From: Ewingella americana ATCC 33852 | GTDB lineage: Bacteria > Pseudomonadota > Gammaproteobacteria > Enterobacterales > Enterobacteriaceae | DNA: 64,000 nucleotides | NCBI RefSeq assembly: GCF_000735345.1 | Contig: NZ_JMPJ01000047.1 | Span: 1 to 64,000 of the forward strand | Reading direction: 5' to 3' | The notes under the pieces: generated by a model | Databases searched by the model: none | Told to the model about the DNA's origin: nothing | The model's input: only the letters and a program-made list of their open reading frames with translations | Shown here: in pieces, positions 15,359 to 26,000 of the stretch | How the letters are laid out: the number at the start of each line of letters is the position of its first letter | How positions within the stretch are numbered: the stretch's first letter is position 1 | Made by a program: the position numbers and the translations under genes

Positions 15359-16963
15359 TTATTGCTGATCCTTAGAATGCACAGGCGTCGCGCTCAGCGC
15401 CAAAACGATGGGCTGAGGGCGGGTGGGTTCAGGCGCGTGGGCGGCGTCTGGCTGCGGCACGGTCATTTGCTCCGGCTCGGCGATAGGGGCCGGCAGGGCA
15501 GGCTTGGCGGCCAACCGGCGAATTTCTGACTGAATATCATTGGCTTGATGCCAAACCGTGCGGCTGGCGAATACTTCATCCACCGGCAAGCTGAACAGCG
15601 AACGCAGCACTTGCTCTACATCGCTGGCCTGACAATTGGAGAGGAACAGCAGCAGATGGCGCTCGGTCAGGGTCAACACATCGCCGTCGCGGCGCAAATG
15701 ACACAGCGACATTGATTGCGCCGGATTGATGCCGGTCACCGGGCGCAGGGAGATAAGCACGCCCGGCGCGTCAGTCTGCTGCTCGGCGTGGCTCCAGATA
15801 GACTGCATCACTGTGCAGAAGGCAGGCAGCGGCAAATAACCTTTGTGATGGGTCGGCAGGCGGCCTTGCAACAACTGCTCGATATCGTCCGACACCTGAC
15901 GGGTGAAGCTCAGAGGCTGGATATCCTCCAGCAGGGTGAGGAAGCTGGAGAGGCGCGCCGCCTGTGGCACCACCAAATTGGCCCCGCAGGCTTGCAATAA
16001 GCGCTGATCGGCATAGCGCAGAGCAGCGCCCAGTTCGCGCACCACGATCTTCAGCCCGCTACCGCGCTGGGTGCGCAATAGATGAATTTGCCTGGCAAGG
16101 GTTTCCACCTGTTCATTGCTATTAAGGGCGAAAATCAGCGTGGCCGAGCGGGCGCGCATGCCACTTTCAGCCAGTGCGGCGTTGTCATCAAACAGTTGCC
16201 AGTTACCTGAAAGCGGCGGCGCGCCTTCCAGCACGCCGCGCTCGGCCAAAAAGGCCCACTGGTCGTCACCGAGCGCCACGGGCCCGTTGTCCGTTGTAAC
16301 TTTAGGCATTACCGACCAGCCAAACGCGCGCTTTTGTAGGGCATAGGTGGTATTGGCCTCAGCGGCCAATGGATTATGCCACCAGGAAATAACCCACTGT
16401 GCAGGTTCAATATCACTGCGCAAATGGCAAAGACCATATAATTCCCGATGGTAAGTATTGAGCTTTAATTTAAGGTTCTGCTCGGATTTTCCATGGGCGA
16501 TAATAAGTACGGCACTCTGTTTTGATTTCGCCAGAGCATTGATTTCACGCAGCCAATGAGCAAACTCTTGCTGGCTAAACCCCTGCCAAGCACTGTTGGG
16601 AAACAATAAAACAACCAGTTTATTGCCTTTAGCCACAGCGCGGTTAAGGTCGCGGGGCAGAGATTTAAACGCTTTTTTATCCGTCGACAGCGCAAATTGT
16701 TTGACTGAAGGGTCTGCGGAAATAATACGTGACGTCAGAACGTGCTCGGCAGGAAGTGGGCGTTGCTTGTTACCCGTAATGAGATTTTCTTGAGGATAAA
16801 CAATCGTCGTTATTATTTTCATCTCTTGTGCATCAAGCACCTGGCCCGCCAACTCGTAAGCTGCGTGTTGGCTGTCAGCATTGACCCAGTAAAGCCCGCA
16901 GGACTGCATTTCAGCCAATTCATTCCAGAATTGCTTGCTGCCAAAAGAAAGGGAAAGAGCCAT
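15359..16963 (-). CDS. bcsE: BcsE c-di-GMP-binding cellulose regulator
   Basis: A 534-residue cytoplasmic protein of the BcsE family, which stimulates cellulose synthesis on binding cyclic di-GMP through its GIL domain. The RxGD-type motif is visible as RRDGDVLTL in the segment SLCHLRRDGD (about residue 445), followed by the LLLFLSNC helix. The C-terminus is Pro/Ala-rich. It is the first gene of bcsEFG, divergent from bcsRQABC across 249 nt. The N-terminal domain is degenerate and recognisable only by context. Confidence 0.94.
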   Translation of the reverse strand: MALSLSFGSKQFWNELAEMQSCGLYWVNADSQHAAYELAGQVLDAQEMKIITTIVYPQENLITGNKQRPLPAEHVLTSRIISADPSVKQFALSTDKKAFKSLPRDLNRAVAKGNKLVVLLFPNSAWQGFSQQEFAHWLREINALAKSKQSAVLIIAHGKSEQNLKLKLNTYHRELYGLCHLRSDIEPAQWVISWWHNPLAAEANTTYALQKRAFGWSVMPKVTTDNGPVALGDDQWAFLAERGVLEGAPPLSGNWQLFDDNAALAESGMRARSATLIFALNSNEQVETLARQIHLLRTQRGSGLKIVVRELGAALRYADQRLLQACGANLVVPQAARLSSFLTLLEDIQPLSFTRQVSDDIEQLLQGRLPTHHKGYLPLPAFCTVMQSIWSHAEQQTDAPGVLISLRPVTGINPAQSMSLCHLRRDGDVLTLTERHLLLFLSNCQASDVEQVLRSLFSLPVDEVFASRTVWHQANDIQSEIRRLAAKPALPAPIAEPEQMTVPQPDAAHAPEPTRPQPIVLALSATPVHSKDQQ

Positions 16964-17212
16964 TATCTGTATAGCCTAAATAAGTTTGCCGGAATAAGTC
17001 AGCCTGACTTGCTGGCATAAGATGTGGTTTCATTTTAATTGAAAGTATGCTTTGGACACAATTGGAAATATGATTATAATAACCGAAATTTATTAGTATG
17101 AATATTTCTGGCATTGCCACCCACCATATCCAGTAAAGAACATCCTAACGCCACGACTTAATTTTAGTCGCAGGTGTTATTTTTATATCTCTGGAAATGA
17201 GAGGGAAGCGGA
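16964..17212. promoter_or_regulatory. bcsE-bcsR divergent promoter region
   Basis: This 249-nt AT-rich spacer must hold the promoters of both cellulose operons. I could not choose convincing -35/-10 pairs. A minus-strand open frame crosses it (about 16920-17120) but overlaps bcsE and looks non-coding. Confidence 0.6.
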
Positions 17213-17443
17213 GTGGAAAAAGAGATGCGACCTGAAAGCCTGTCAGTAAACGGCGAAAAAGATAATGAAAACGATGATTTTCTAGTGTTAAGTCGCCTTT
17301 TTTCCTTACCTGAATTAAATTATATCGATATAGCCCGTAAAGAAAAAATTCCGCAGGTATTAACGCGCTGGCCTTTGCTGGCCGAATTATCCCAGTCTGC
17401 GCAAAATAACTCCGACCAACCATCAACACCAAACCAAGGGTAG
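17213..17443 (+). CDS. bcsR: BcsR small cellulose-synthase regulator
   Basis: A 76-residue acidic protein whose core (FSLPELNYIDI, then RWPLLAELSQ) matches E. coli BcsR (about 62 residues). BcsR forms a complex with BcsQ that stabilises and activates the synthase. The start is GTG at 17213, preceded by GAGGG at a good distance. An ATG 12 nt later is the alternative. The gene ends 4 nt before bcsQ. Confidence 0.92.
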   Translation: MEKEMRPESLSVNGEKDNENDDFLVLSRLFSLPELNYIDIARKEKIPQVLTRWPLLAELSQSAQNNSDQPSTPNQG

Positions 17444-17447
17444 ACTC

Positions 17448-18164
17448 ATGCCTGTTATTGCCCTTCAGGGGATCCGTGGTGGTTGCGGCGTCACCTCAGT
17501 GACCGCGGCACTGGCTTGGGCGCTGGCTCAGTCCGGCGAGAAGGTGTTAGCCATCGACTTTTCTCCCGCCAATCTCTTACGTTTGCACTTCAATATGTCT
17601 TATGACTCAGCCCGTGGCTGGGCCACGGCGGTGCGTGCGGGAGAGGGCTGGGAGCAGGGCGCGATGCGCTATAACGCCCAGCTTGATTTCTTGCCTTTCG
17701 GCCAACTGCCTGCCATTGAGCAGGCGCAGGTTTACTGTGACTGGCAAGATAACCTGACAAAAATCGCTAATACCGGCATCTATGATTGGGTGCTGCTCGA
17801 CACGCCTGTTGACCAACCTGCATTAGCGGCGCAGGCGCTCTCTATTGCCGACCACACCTTTACTTTGTTGCATGCCGACAGCCAGTCGCACGTTCGCCTG
17901 CATCAACAGGCTGTGCCTACAGATAGCCATTATCTGGTGAATCAGTTCATGCCCGCCAGCCAGTTACAGCAAGACATTCTGCTGCTGTGGCAACAGAGCC
18001 TGCCGCGCCTGCTGCCGGTGATTTTGCATCGCGACGAAGCCATGGCGGAGTCTCTGGCGGCTAAGCGCCCGGTAGGCGAGATGGCGCCACAAAGCAAAAG
18101 CTGCCAAGAGATCCACGCACTCGCCAGCTGGTGCCAAATCCACCTGCGCGCGGGGCAGAAGTAA
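17448..18164 (+). CDS. bcsQ: BcsQ MinD/ParA-like ATPase
   Basis: A 238-residue SIMIBI ATPase required for cellulose secretion. The P-loop is the BcsQ-type deviant GIRGGCGVTSVTAALAWAL (about 7-25), with no Lys before the GG, as in E. coli. The switch region DWVLLDTP is present. The gene is intact, unlike the premature stop in laboratory E. coli K-12. Its stop overlaps the bcsA start (TAATG), indicating coupling. Confidence 0.94.
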   Translation: MPVIALQGIRGGCGVTSVTAALAWALAQSGEKVLAIDFSPANLLRLHFNMSYDSARGWATAVRAGEGWEQGAMRYNAQLDFLPFGQLPAIEQAQVYCDWQDNLTKIANTGIYDWVLLDTPVDQPALAAQALSIADHTFTLLHADSQSHVRLHQQAVPTDSHYLVNQFMPASQLQQDILLLWQQSLPRLLPVILHRDEAMAESLAAKRPVGEMAPQSKSCQEIHALASWCQIHLRAGQK

Positions 18165-20779
18165 TGAGTCGTCTGCTTCGCGCCTTGCTGGTGCCTCCGG
18201 TCGCCAGCGCCTTACAACAGCGCTATCGTCATTATCGCCAGCAGGGCGCGTCAGTCGTTGCTAGCCTGCTGATGGTGACCTGCGTGGCGCTGGGCTGGCT
18301 CTTGCTGCGCTTTGAGTCTCCGGCGTGGCAGCGCGTGCGCCAACGCCGCGCCCAGTGGTTCCCGCATATTTCAGCCCAGCGCCCGCGCCCGGCGGACCCA
18401 ATCCGCTACCTGCTTCAAACCTGCTGGCTGCTGCTGTTTATCCCCGCTGGCGGCCTGCGCGGGCGAGTCAAAGTCAGCGACTGGCCGCAGCGTCTGCGCG
18501 CCAGAGTGCATAACTGGCTCGGCGCGGTCCCCGCGCGCATCACTCACAGCCCCTTGTCAGACAAGGTGATGCATCCAATACGCGGCCTGAGCAAGTTGGC
18601 AAGGCGCGTGTTGATTGTCTTGGGTTCAGTGGTCGCCGCCGTGCTGGTGATGTTCTGCATCTCGCAGCCCTTTGGCTATCTGGCGCAGTTCGTGTTTGTG
18701 GTGCTGCTGTGGAGCCTCGCCATGCTGGTGCGCCGCATTCCCGGGCGCTTCCCAACGCTGATGCTGATCGTCCTCTCGCTGACCATCTCCTGCCGCTATC
18801 TGTGGTGGCGCTACACCTCGACCCTCAACTGGGATGACCCGGTGAGCCTGATTTGCGGCCTGCTGCTGTTGGCGGCGGAAACCTACTCATGGGTGGTGCT
18901 GGTGCTGGGCTACTTCCAGACCATTTGGCCGCTGAACCGTAAGCCGGTGCCGATGCCTGCTGACATCGCCGTTTGGCCACAGGTTGACCTGCTGATCCCG
19001 ACCTATAACGAACCGCTTAGCGTGGTGAAACCGGCGATGTACGCCGCGCTGGGGCTGGATTGGCCGAAAGAGAAACTGACCATTTGGCTGCTCGATGACG
19101 GCAATCGCCCTGAGTTTGCCGACTTCGCCAAGGAAATTGGGGTGCAGTACATTGCGCGCCCAACCCACGAACACGCCAAGGCGGGCAACATCAATAATGC
19201 CTTGAAGCAGTGTAAAGGGGAGTTGGTGGCGATTTTTGACTGCGACCACGTGCCAACGCGCTCCTTCTTGCAGCTCACCGTCGGCTGGTTCTTCAAAGAC
19301 AGCAAGCTCGGCATGTTACAGACCCCGCATCACTTCTTCTCGCCGGATCCGTTCGAACGCAATCTGGGCCGGGTGCGCCGCACGCCAAACGAGGGCGAGC
19401 TGTTTTATGGTTTAGTGCAGGACGGCAACGACCTGTGGGATGCCAGCTTCTTCTGCGGCTCTTGCGCCGTACTGCGCCGCAGCGTGCTGGATGAAATCGG
19501 TGGTATTGCGGTAGAAACTGTCACCGAAGACGCCCACACCTCACTGCGCATGCACCGCCACGGCCACACCTCGGCTTATATTCGTATTCCACAGGCCGCC
19601 GGTCTGGCGACGGAAAGCCTGTCGGCCCACGTTAACCAGCGTATTCGCTGGGCGCGCGGCATGGTGCAGATTTTCCGGCTCGACAACCCGCTGTGGGGCA
19701 AAGGGTTGAAGCTGGCGCAGCGCCTTTGCTATGCCAATGCCATGTTGCACTTCTTGGCGGGTATTCCGCGGCTTATCTTCCTGACGGCGCCTTTGGCCTT
19801 CCTGCTGCTCAATGCCTACATCATCTATGCTCCGGCGCTGGCTATCGCGCTGTACGTGCTGCCGCACATGGTTCACGCCAGTCTGGCGACCTCGCGGGTG
19901 CAGGGTAAATATCGCCACTCCTTCTGGAGTGAAATCTACGAAACCGTGCTGGCGTGGTATATCGCCCGGCCAACCACGGTGGCGCTGTTTAACCCGCACG
20001 CCGGGAGCTTTAACGTCACGGCGAAAGGGGGGATGCACGACAAGTCTTATGTCGACTGGAAAATCACCCGGCCTTATCAGTTCCTGATGCTGCTCAATCT
20101 GCTGGGCTTCGGCGTGGGCATCTGGCGTCTGTTCCACACTCAGTCCGACGAGTTTTATACCGTGCTGATAAGCCTGGCGTGGGTGACCTACAACATGATC
20201 ATTCTCGGCGGCGCTATCGCCGTGGCCTTTGAAGCCAAGCAGGTCCGGCAGGCGCATCGCGTGGAAGTCTCCATGCCCGCCGCGCTGGCTCGTGAAGATG
20301 GTCATATCTATGTCGCCACATTGCAGGACTTCTCAGACAGTGGTGCAGGGATCGCCACCGCCAGCGCCGCGCACTTCAGTAAAGGTGACAATGTCACATT
20401 ACTGCTTCAACGTGGCCAGCAAGAATATGCGTTCCCGTGCCGCGTAAGCCGGGTGTTTGGTGAAAACATTGGCGTGCAGCTGCTGCCGATGACCACCGCG
20501 CAGCACGTCGATTATATCCAATGTACTTTTGCCCGCGCCGACAGCTGGGTAGTTCGTGGCGACAGCTTCCCAGAAGATAAGCCGCTGGAAAGCCTGCGAG
20601 AAGTGCTGGGGCTGGGCATCCGTGGCTATCTGCGCATGCTGGATATTGCCCCTTATCGCTTCCGCCCGCTGGTCGCTCGCAGCAACACCTTTGGCCGCTG
20701 GGCTATCTCTTTCCTGCCGCGCAATCCGTCGCTCTCCGCGCAGGCTGATGATTCAACCTTAACGATGACAAAAAAATGA
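18164..20779 (+). CDS. bcsA: Cellulose synthase catalytic subunit BcsA
   Basis: An 871-residue inner-membrane GT2 synthase that polymerises UDP-glucose and extrudes the chain. Motifs in order are LLDDGNRPEF (UDP binding), FDCDHVPT (DxD), FFCGSCAVLRR (finger/acceptor site), VTEDAHTSLRMHRHG (TED) and QRIRWARG (QxxRW). A C-terminal PilZ domain shows RQAHR with DFSDSGAG, the two c-di-GMP-binding motifs. I use ATG 18164, which overlaps the bcsQ stop, giving the E. coli-like opening MSRLLRALL; a frame extending to 18131 is less likely. The length equals the enterobacterial norm. Confidence 0.97.
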   Translation: MSRLLRALLVPPVASALQQRYRHYRQQGASVVASLLMVTCVALGWLLLRFESPAWQRVRQRRAQWFPHISAQRPRPADPIRYLLQTCWLLLFIPAGGLRGRVKVSDWPQRLRARVHNWLGAVPARITHSPLSDKVMHPIRGLSKLARRVLIVLGSVVAAVLVMFCISQPFGYLAQFVFVVLLWSLAMLVRRIPGRFPTLMLIVLSLTISCRYLWWRYTSTLNWDDPVSLICGLLLLAAETYSWVVLVLGYFQTIWPLNRKPVPMPADIAVWPQVDLLIPTYNEPLSVVKPAMYAALGLDWPKEKLTIWLLDDGNRPEFADFAKEIGVQYIARPTHEHAKAGNINNALKQCKGELVAIFDCDHVPTRSFLQLTVGWFFKDSKLGMLQTPHHFFSPDPFERNLGRVRRTPNEGELFYGLVQDGNDLWDASFFCGSCAVLRRSVLDEIGGIAVETVTEDAHTSLRMHRHGHTSAYIRIPQAAGLATESLSAHVNQRIRWARGMVQIFRLDNPLWGKGLKLAQRLCYANAMLHFLAGIPRLIFLTAPLAFLLLNAYIIYAPALAIALYVLPHMVHASLATSRVQGKYRHSFWSEIYETVLAWYIARPTTVALFNPHAGSFNVTAKGGMHDKSYVDWKITRPYQFLMLLNLLGFGVGIWRLFHTQSDEFYTVLISLAWVTYNMIILGGAIAVAFEAKQVRQAHRVEVSMPAALAREDGHIYVATLQDFSDSGAGIATASAAHFSKGDNVTLLLQRGQQEYAFPCRVSRVFGENIGVQLLPMTTAQHVDYIQCTFARADSWVVRGDSFPEDKPLESLREVLGLGIRGYLRMLDIAPYRFRPLVARSNTFGRWAISFLPRNPSLSAQADDSTLTMTKK

Positions 20780-23082
20780 AACTACTTCCTTTACTCACTT
20801 TGATGACTGCCGCATGGGGTATGACAACTCCGGCGCTGCATGCCGAAACCGCGCCGTTGAACCCGCCGCAGGCCACCGCCATCCCGCTGGTTGCTCCGGC
20901 GGCCGTGCCGATGATCATCCCCGGCGCGCCGGTACGTGAGGTAAACCTGCCGTTTCAGGCTATCGTGCCAGAGCCGGGGGCCATGACCCTGCGCGGCTTC
21001 AAGCCTTCTGGCGTGATTGAGTTTGGGGTGCGCAGTGACGAAGTGGTGACCCAGTCCACCTTGAATCTGCAATACACGCCGTCGCCGTCGCTGATCCCGG
21101 TGCAGTCGCACCTGAAGGTGTTTCTCAATGACCAACTGATGGGCGTGCAAACCATCGAGAAAGACCAGCTCGGCAAGCCGAATCAGCTGAAAATGGCCAT
21201 CGACCCGCGCTACATTACCGACTTCAACCGTATCCGGCTGGAGTTTGTCGGCCACTATCAGAATGTCTGTGAAAACCCGGCCAACAGCACGCTGTGGCTC
21301 GAAGTGGGCAAGGGCAGTTCGCTGTCGCTGACCGTGCAAAAGCTGCCGCTGAGTAACGATTTGGCGCATTTCCCGGTGCCGTTCTTTGACGCTCGCGATA
21401 GTCGTCCGCTGACGCTGCCGATGGTGTTCTCCGCCGCGCCGGACGCCGGTGAGCAGCAGGCCGCGGCGATTCTAGCCTCGTGGTTTGGGGTAAAAGCCCA
21501 GTGGCGCGGCCAGACCTTCCCGGTGCTTTATAACCAATTGCCGGACAGCCACGCCGTGGTGTTCGCCACCAATGACCATCGCCCGGACTTCCTGCGCGAC
21601 CTGCCGCCGGTGAAAGGGCCGAGCGTGCAGATGGTCAGCCAGCCGAACAACCCTTATGTCAAAATGCTGCTGGTATTAGGCCGTGACGATAAAGACCTGA
21701 TCACCGCCGCCAAGGGCATCGCGCAGGGTAACCTGCTGTTCCGTGGGTCGAATGTCAGCGTGGATAATGTCGAACAGCTCAACCCGCGCCAGCCTTACGA
21801 CGCGCCAAACTGGGTGCGCACCGACCGCCCAATGAACTTTGGCGAGCTGAAGCAGTACGCCGAACAGTTACAGGGTAACGGCATTGAGCCAAACCCAATC
21901 ACCTTGAATATGAACCTGCCGCCGGACCTGTTCCTGATTAACAGCCACGGCATTGATATGCGACTGAAGTACCGTTACACCTCGCCGCAGGTGAAGAATA
22001 CCTCGCGTCTGAGCATCAGCCTGAACAATCAGTTCCTGCAAGATTTCGCACTGGTGCCGGGCAGCGAGCAGGGCTCGCAATTGCTGCGCCTGACCATGTT
22101 GCAAGGGCTGCTGGACGACCACAAAGACCTGATGATCCCGGCGTTGAAGCTGGGTGCCGTGAACCAGCTGCGTTTTGATTTCGACTACAGCTCACTGCTG
22201 GCGGGCACCGCCGAAGGGCGCTGTGAGACTTACACCACGGTGCAAAACCACGTGGTGATTGATGATAGCTCGACTATCGACTTCTCCGGCTACCGCCACT
22301 TTATGGCGATGCCGGACCTGCGCGCCTTTACCAACGCCGGATTCCCCTTCAGCCGTCTGGCGGACCTGTCGCAAACGCTGGTGCTGGTGAAAGCTCAGCC
22401 ACAGCCGGTGCAGCTCACCACCATGCTGAACCAGTTGGGCAATATTGGCTCACTGACCGGCTACCCGGCAACCGGCGTCTCGGTCAGCAATGACTGGTCG
22501 CAGGCCAAAAATGCCGATGCAGATATCCTGATGATTGGCGCGATGCCGGATGATTTGCGCGACGGAACCGTGCGTGATGATAAGAAGGCGAACCTGCTGC
22601 TTGACGCCACTCGCGCCGCCGTCAATACGCCAAACCGTCAAGTTGCCTTGCCGGAGAACACCGCGCCCGTCAGCGATGCCACGCCGGATGCCGATGTGCA
22701 GGTTAGCGCCCAAGGGCCGATTTCCGCCATTGTCGGCCTGCAATCGCCTTACCACGACCAGCGCAGCATCGTCGCGCTACTGGCTGACAGCCCGCAAGGC
22801 TTCGAGATGCTCAATCTCGCACTGCAAGACAGCAAGCAGAAGGCGCTGGTGTATGGCTCGGTGGCGATTTTCCGCGATTCTGGGGTTAACAGCCTGAAAG
22901 TCGGCGATGTGTACTATGTCGGCCACCTGCCTTGGTGGGAACGCGTGTGGAATCAGTTAGCGACGCACCCGGTGCTGCTGGCCTTTATGGCAGTGGTGGC
23001 AGTGGTGTTAATCGCCATCCTGCTGTGGAATGGGCTACGCGCGCTGAGCCGTCGCCGTTTATCTTCCGACGATCAGGACTAA
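20776..23082 (+). CDS. bcsB: Cellulose synthase periplasmic subunit BcsB
   Basis: A 768-residue periplasmic protein with a signal peptide (cleavage near ALHAE, about residue 23), carbohydrate-binding and flavodoxin-like repeats, and a C-terminal membrane anchor (HPVLLAFMAVVAVVLIAILL) that docks on BcsA. It guides the nascent glucan through the periplasm. It overlaps bcsA by 4 nt (ATGA). The next gene is bcsC only 4 nt on, where E. coli has bcsZ. Confidence 0.95.
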   Translation: MKLLPLLTLMTAAWGMTTPALHAETAPLNPPQATAIPLVAPAAVPMIIPGAPVREVNLPFQAIVPEPGAMTLRGFKPSGVIEFGVRSDEVVTQSTLNLQYTPSPSLIPVQSHLKVFLNDQLMGVQTIEKDQLGKPNQLKMAIDPRYITDFNRIRLEFVGHYQNVCENPANSTLWLEVGKGSSLSLTVQKLPLSNDLAHFPVPFFDARDSRPLTLPMVFSAAPDAGEQQAAAILASWFGVKAQWRGQTFPVLYNQLPDSHAVVFATNDHRPDFLRDLPPVKGPSVQMVSQPNNPYVKMLLVLGRDDKDLITAAKGIAQGNLLFRGSNVSVDNVEQLNPRQPYDAPNWVRTDRPMNFGELKQYAEQLQGNGIEPNPITLNMNLPPDLFLINSHGIDMRLKYRYTSPQVKNTSRLSISLNNQFLQDFALVPGSEQGSQLLRLTMLQGLLDDHKDLMIPALKLGAVNQLRFDFDYSSLLAGTAEGRCETYTTVQNHVVIDDSSTIDFSGYRHFMAMPDLRAFTNAGFPFSRLADLSQTLVLVKAQPQPVQLTTMLNQLGNIGSLTGYPATGVSVSNDWSQAKNADADILMIGAMPDDLRDGTVRDDKKANLLLDATRAAVNTPNRQVALPENTAPVSDATPDADVQVSAQGPISAIVGLQSPYHDQRSIVALLADSPQGFEMLNLALQDSKQKALVYGSVAIFRDSGVNSLKVGDVYYVGHLPWWERVWNQLATHPVLLAFMAVVAVVLIAILLWNGLRALSRRRLSSDDQD

Positions 23083-23086
23083 TCCC

Positions 23087-26000
23087 GTGAGGCAGATTTC
23101 TTTAAGAGCCCCTTTGTCACTGAGCGCCTTGGCGCTGGCACTGGAGCTCTGTTTGACTCCTTCGGCGCTGTTTGCCGCCGACCAAGTGGCCCCTGAAGAG
23201 TGGCTGCTGGAGCAGGTGCGGATTGGCGAAGCCAGCCATCGCGATGATTTGGTGCGCCAGTCTTTGTATCGGCTGGAGCTGATGGCGCCGCAAAATCCGC
23301 AGGTCTTATCGGCCCGCATGCGTCTCGCGCTGCGCGAAGGTAACCGGGCGCTGGCCCAGCAGCAGTTAGATAAAATTCAGCAAGTTGCGCCAGATTCGGC
23401 GCTTTATCGTCAGGCGAAACTGAGTCTGGAGTTGACCTCGACGGACAAGCAGAAACAGCTGCAACAGGCACGCCTGTTGGGCATTACCGGCCATCTGCAA
23501 GAGGCTAAAGCGCTGTACGATCAGGCTTTCGAAGGCCAACCGCCGCCGCGCGAACTGGCGCTGGAGTATTGGCAACTGGTGGCGCGCATGCCGGGGCAAT
23601 CTACACTGGCCGAGCGCCAATTGCAGGCGCTGAATCAGCACTTCCCCGGCGACGTAAAAGTGCGTTTGCAGCTGGCAAAAATGGCCTTTGCCGAGAAGCA
23701 AAACGCCCGCGCCATTGCGCTGGTAACCGAGCTTTCTTATGTCGACGAGGGCCGTGAGCCGGCAGCTGACCTGTGGTTAAGCGAGATAAAATCGCAGCCG
23801 GTGAGCAATCAGTCCGTCGACGCATTGCGGCATTTTGGTGAAGTGTTCACCAGCGGCGACTCGGCGATTGAAGCCCAGCAGGAGCTACAGCGCCAGCAAG
23901 CCTTATTGGCTGACCCTCGCTATCAGGCGCGGGTCAGCGGGCTGCAAAAAGTGGCAAGCGGGGCCTCGACCAGCGCCATCGCGCCGCTGAAAAAAGCCCT
24001 TCAACAGACGCCAAACGACGCCGACGTGCTGGGCGCGTTGGGTCAGGCTTACTCCCGCGCTGGTAACCGCCAGCAGGCGCTGTCTTTCTACCAGCAGGCC
24101 AAAAAAGCCGATGTAAACGCGGCTTATGGCAATAAGTGGGACAGCCTGATCAAAGCCGACAGCTACTGGCTGGAAATCGAGCAGGGCGATAAGGCGTTGA
24201 AGGCCCAGAACCTCAATCTGGCCAGCCAGCATTATCAGCGGGCAAGGCAGATCAACAGCCGTGACCCTTGGGCTTGGATTGGTCTGGGAGATATCGCCGT
24301 GGCGCGCCACGACGATGCGCAGGCCGAGCAGGCGTATCTCAGCGCCCTGCGCGTTGAGAGCAATAACAGCAGCGCCCAGCGCGGGCTAGCGAATATCTAC
24401 CAGCGCCAGTCGCCGCAAAAGGCGCTGACCTACATCAAGGCGCTCCCCGCGGCGCAACGTGCCAAGCTCGAGGATATGCAGCGCGGCATTGAGAATAACC
24501 AGTTGGCTGAACAGGCCGAGCGCCTAGCTAGTCAGCAACAGTGGGCCGCGGCGGCGCAGAGCTATCAGCAGTTGCTCAAACTGGATCCGGATAACGTTTG
24601 GGCCACTTATCACTACGCCAATGCGCTGCGTGAGGCAGGGCGCAACGCCGAGGCGGACGCCGCCTTCAAGCCTCTGGTCGCCAAACACCCGGACGATCCG
24701 CAGCAGGTTTATGCCTACGCGCTATATCTTTCCGGCACAGATCGCGATGCCGCCGCCGTGCAGCACCTGAATTCTCTGCCGCAGGCGCGCTGGGACAGCA
24801 ATATGCGAGAACTGGCGCAGCGCATCACTCTCGACAAGACTTTAAATGAGATTGACCAGCTGATTGCCCGTGGTGAGAAGCCGCAGGCGCGGCAGAAACT
24901 GGCCGCCAGCCAGCTGCCGGTGAGCAGTTTAAGCCTCAACCAGCAGCGCCGCGTGGCGATGGCTTGGCATGATGTGGGAGAGGCGGCACAAGCCGCTCGC
25001 CTGCTTCAGCCCGTCAAAACCGCCGCCCGCGATTTGCCGGTCGGCCAAGACAAGGCGCTGATTTACCGTGATTCGGCGCGCCTTGAGCAGCAGGCGGCCC
25101 AGCCAGCCGCCGCGCGTGAAGACTACCAGCAGGCAATGCTCGCCAGCGGCATGACCCCGCAGTTGCCTGCCGACAATGACAGTTACACCCGGCTGACGCG
25201 CAATCAGGCTGGTGATGATTGGCTCAATCGCAGTATTCGCGCCGATGCCCATGACCTTTACCGCCAGCAGGATGTCAATTTCACCCTCGATCAGGATATG
25301 TCCACCAACAGCGGCACGCCGGGCAAGTCAGACCTCAAAGCTAGCACCACCATGCTACAGGCCGATATGCCTTGGTATCAGGGGCGCGCCTTCCTGCGTT
25401 CCGACATTGTGCGCATGGATAACGGCTCGTTTGAAAATACCCCTATCGCAGAGAGTGATCCTAACAAACAACCGGGCTACACCACCTTGTTTGGCTCCTG
25501 TGGCAGTAATTCAAGATGCAGCAGCGATTATGGTCAGCGAGCCAGCGGCGTTAGCTTTGGCGCTGGCTATAAAGACCAGACGTGGGAAGGTGACCTAGGC
25601 ACCACGCCGCTCGGCTTCCCGGTGGTGGATTGGGTCGGCGGGTTAGCTTACAGCAGTGACTGGCAGGATATTGGCTGGACGGCAATGGCGTCGCGTCGGC
25701 CAATCTCCAGCTCGATGCTCTCCTACGCCGGAGCGAAAGATCCGCATACCGGCACCACATGGGGCGGCGTGCGCGCCACCGGCGTTAGTCTCGGTGTCAG
25801 TTACGATCAGGGCAAAGCGCACGGGCTGTGGGGCGACATCAGTGCTCATCAGCTGACCGGCAAAAACGTTGCCGACAACAGCCGCGAACGCCTGATGGGT
25901 GGCTACTACTATAAAGTCATCAATGAGGATAATCGCCGCGCCACCGTGGGGCTGAACTCCATGCTGTGGCACTACCAGAAAGACCTCAGCGGCTATACGC

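Noticed and set aside
16920-17120. Minus-strand 66-codon frame upstream of bcsE
   Set aside because: It overlaps the bcsE start, has no family resemblance and lies in the AT-rich promoter region.
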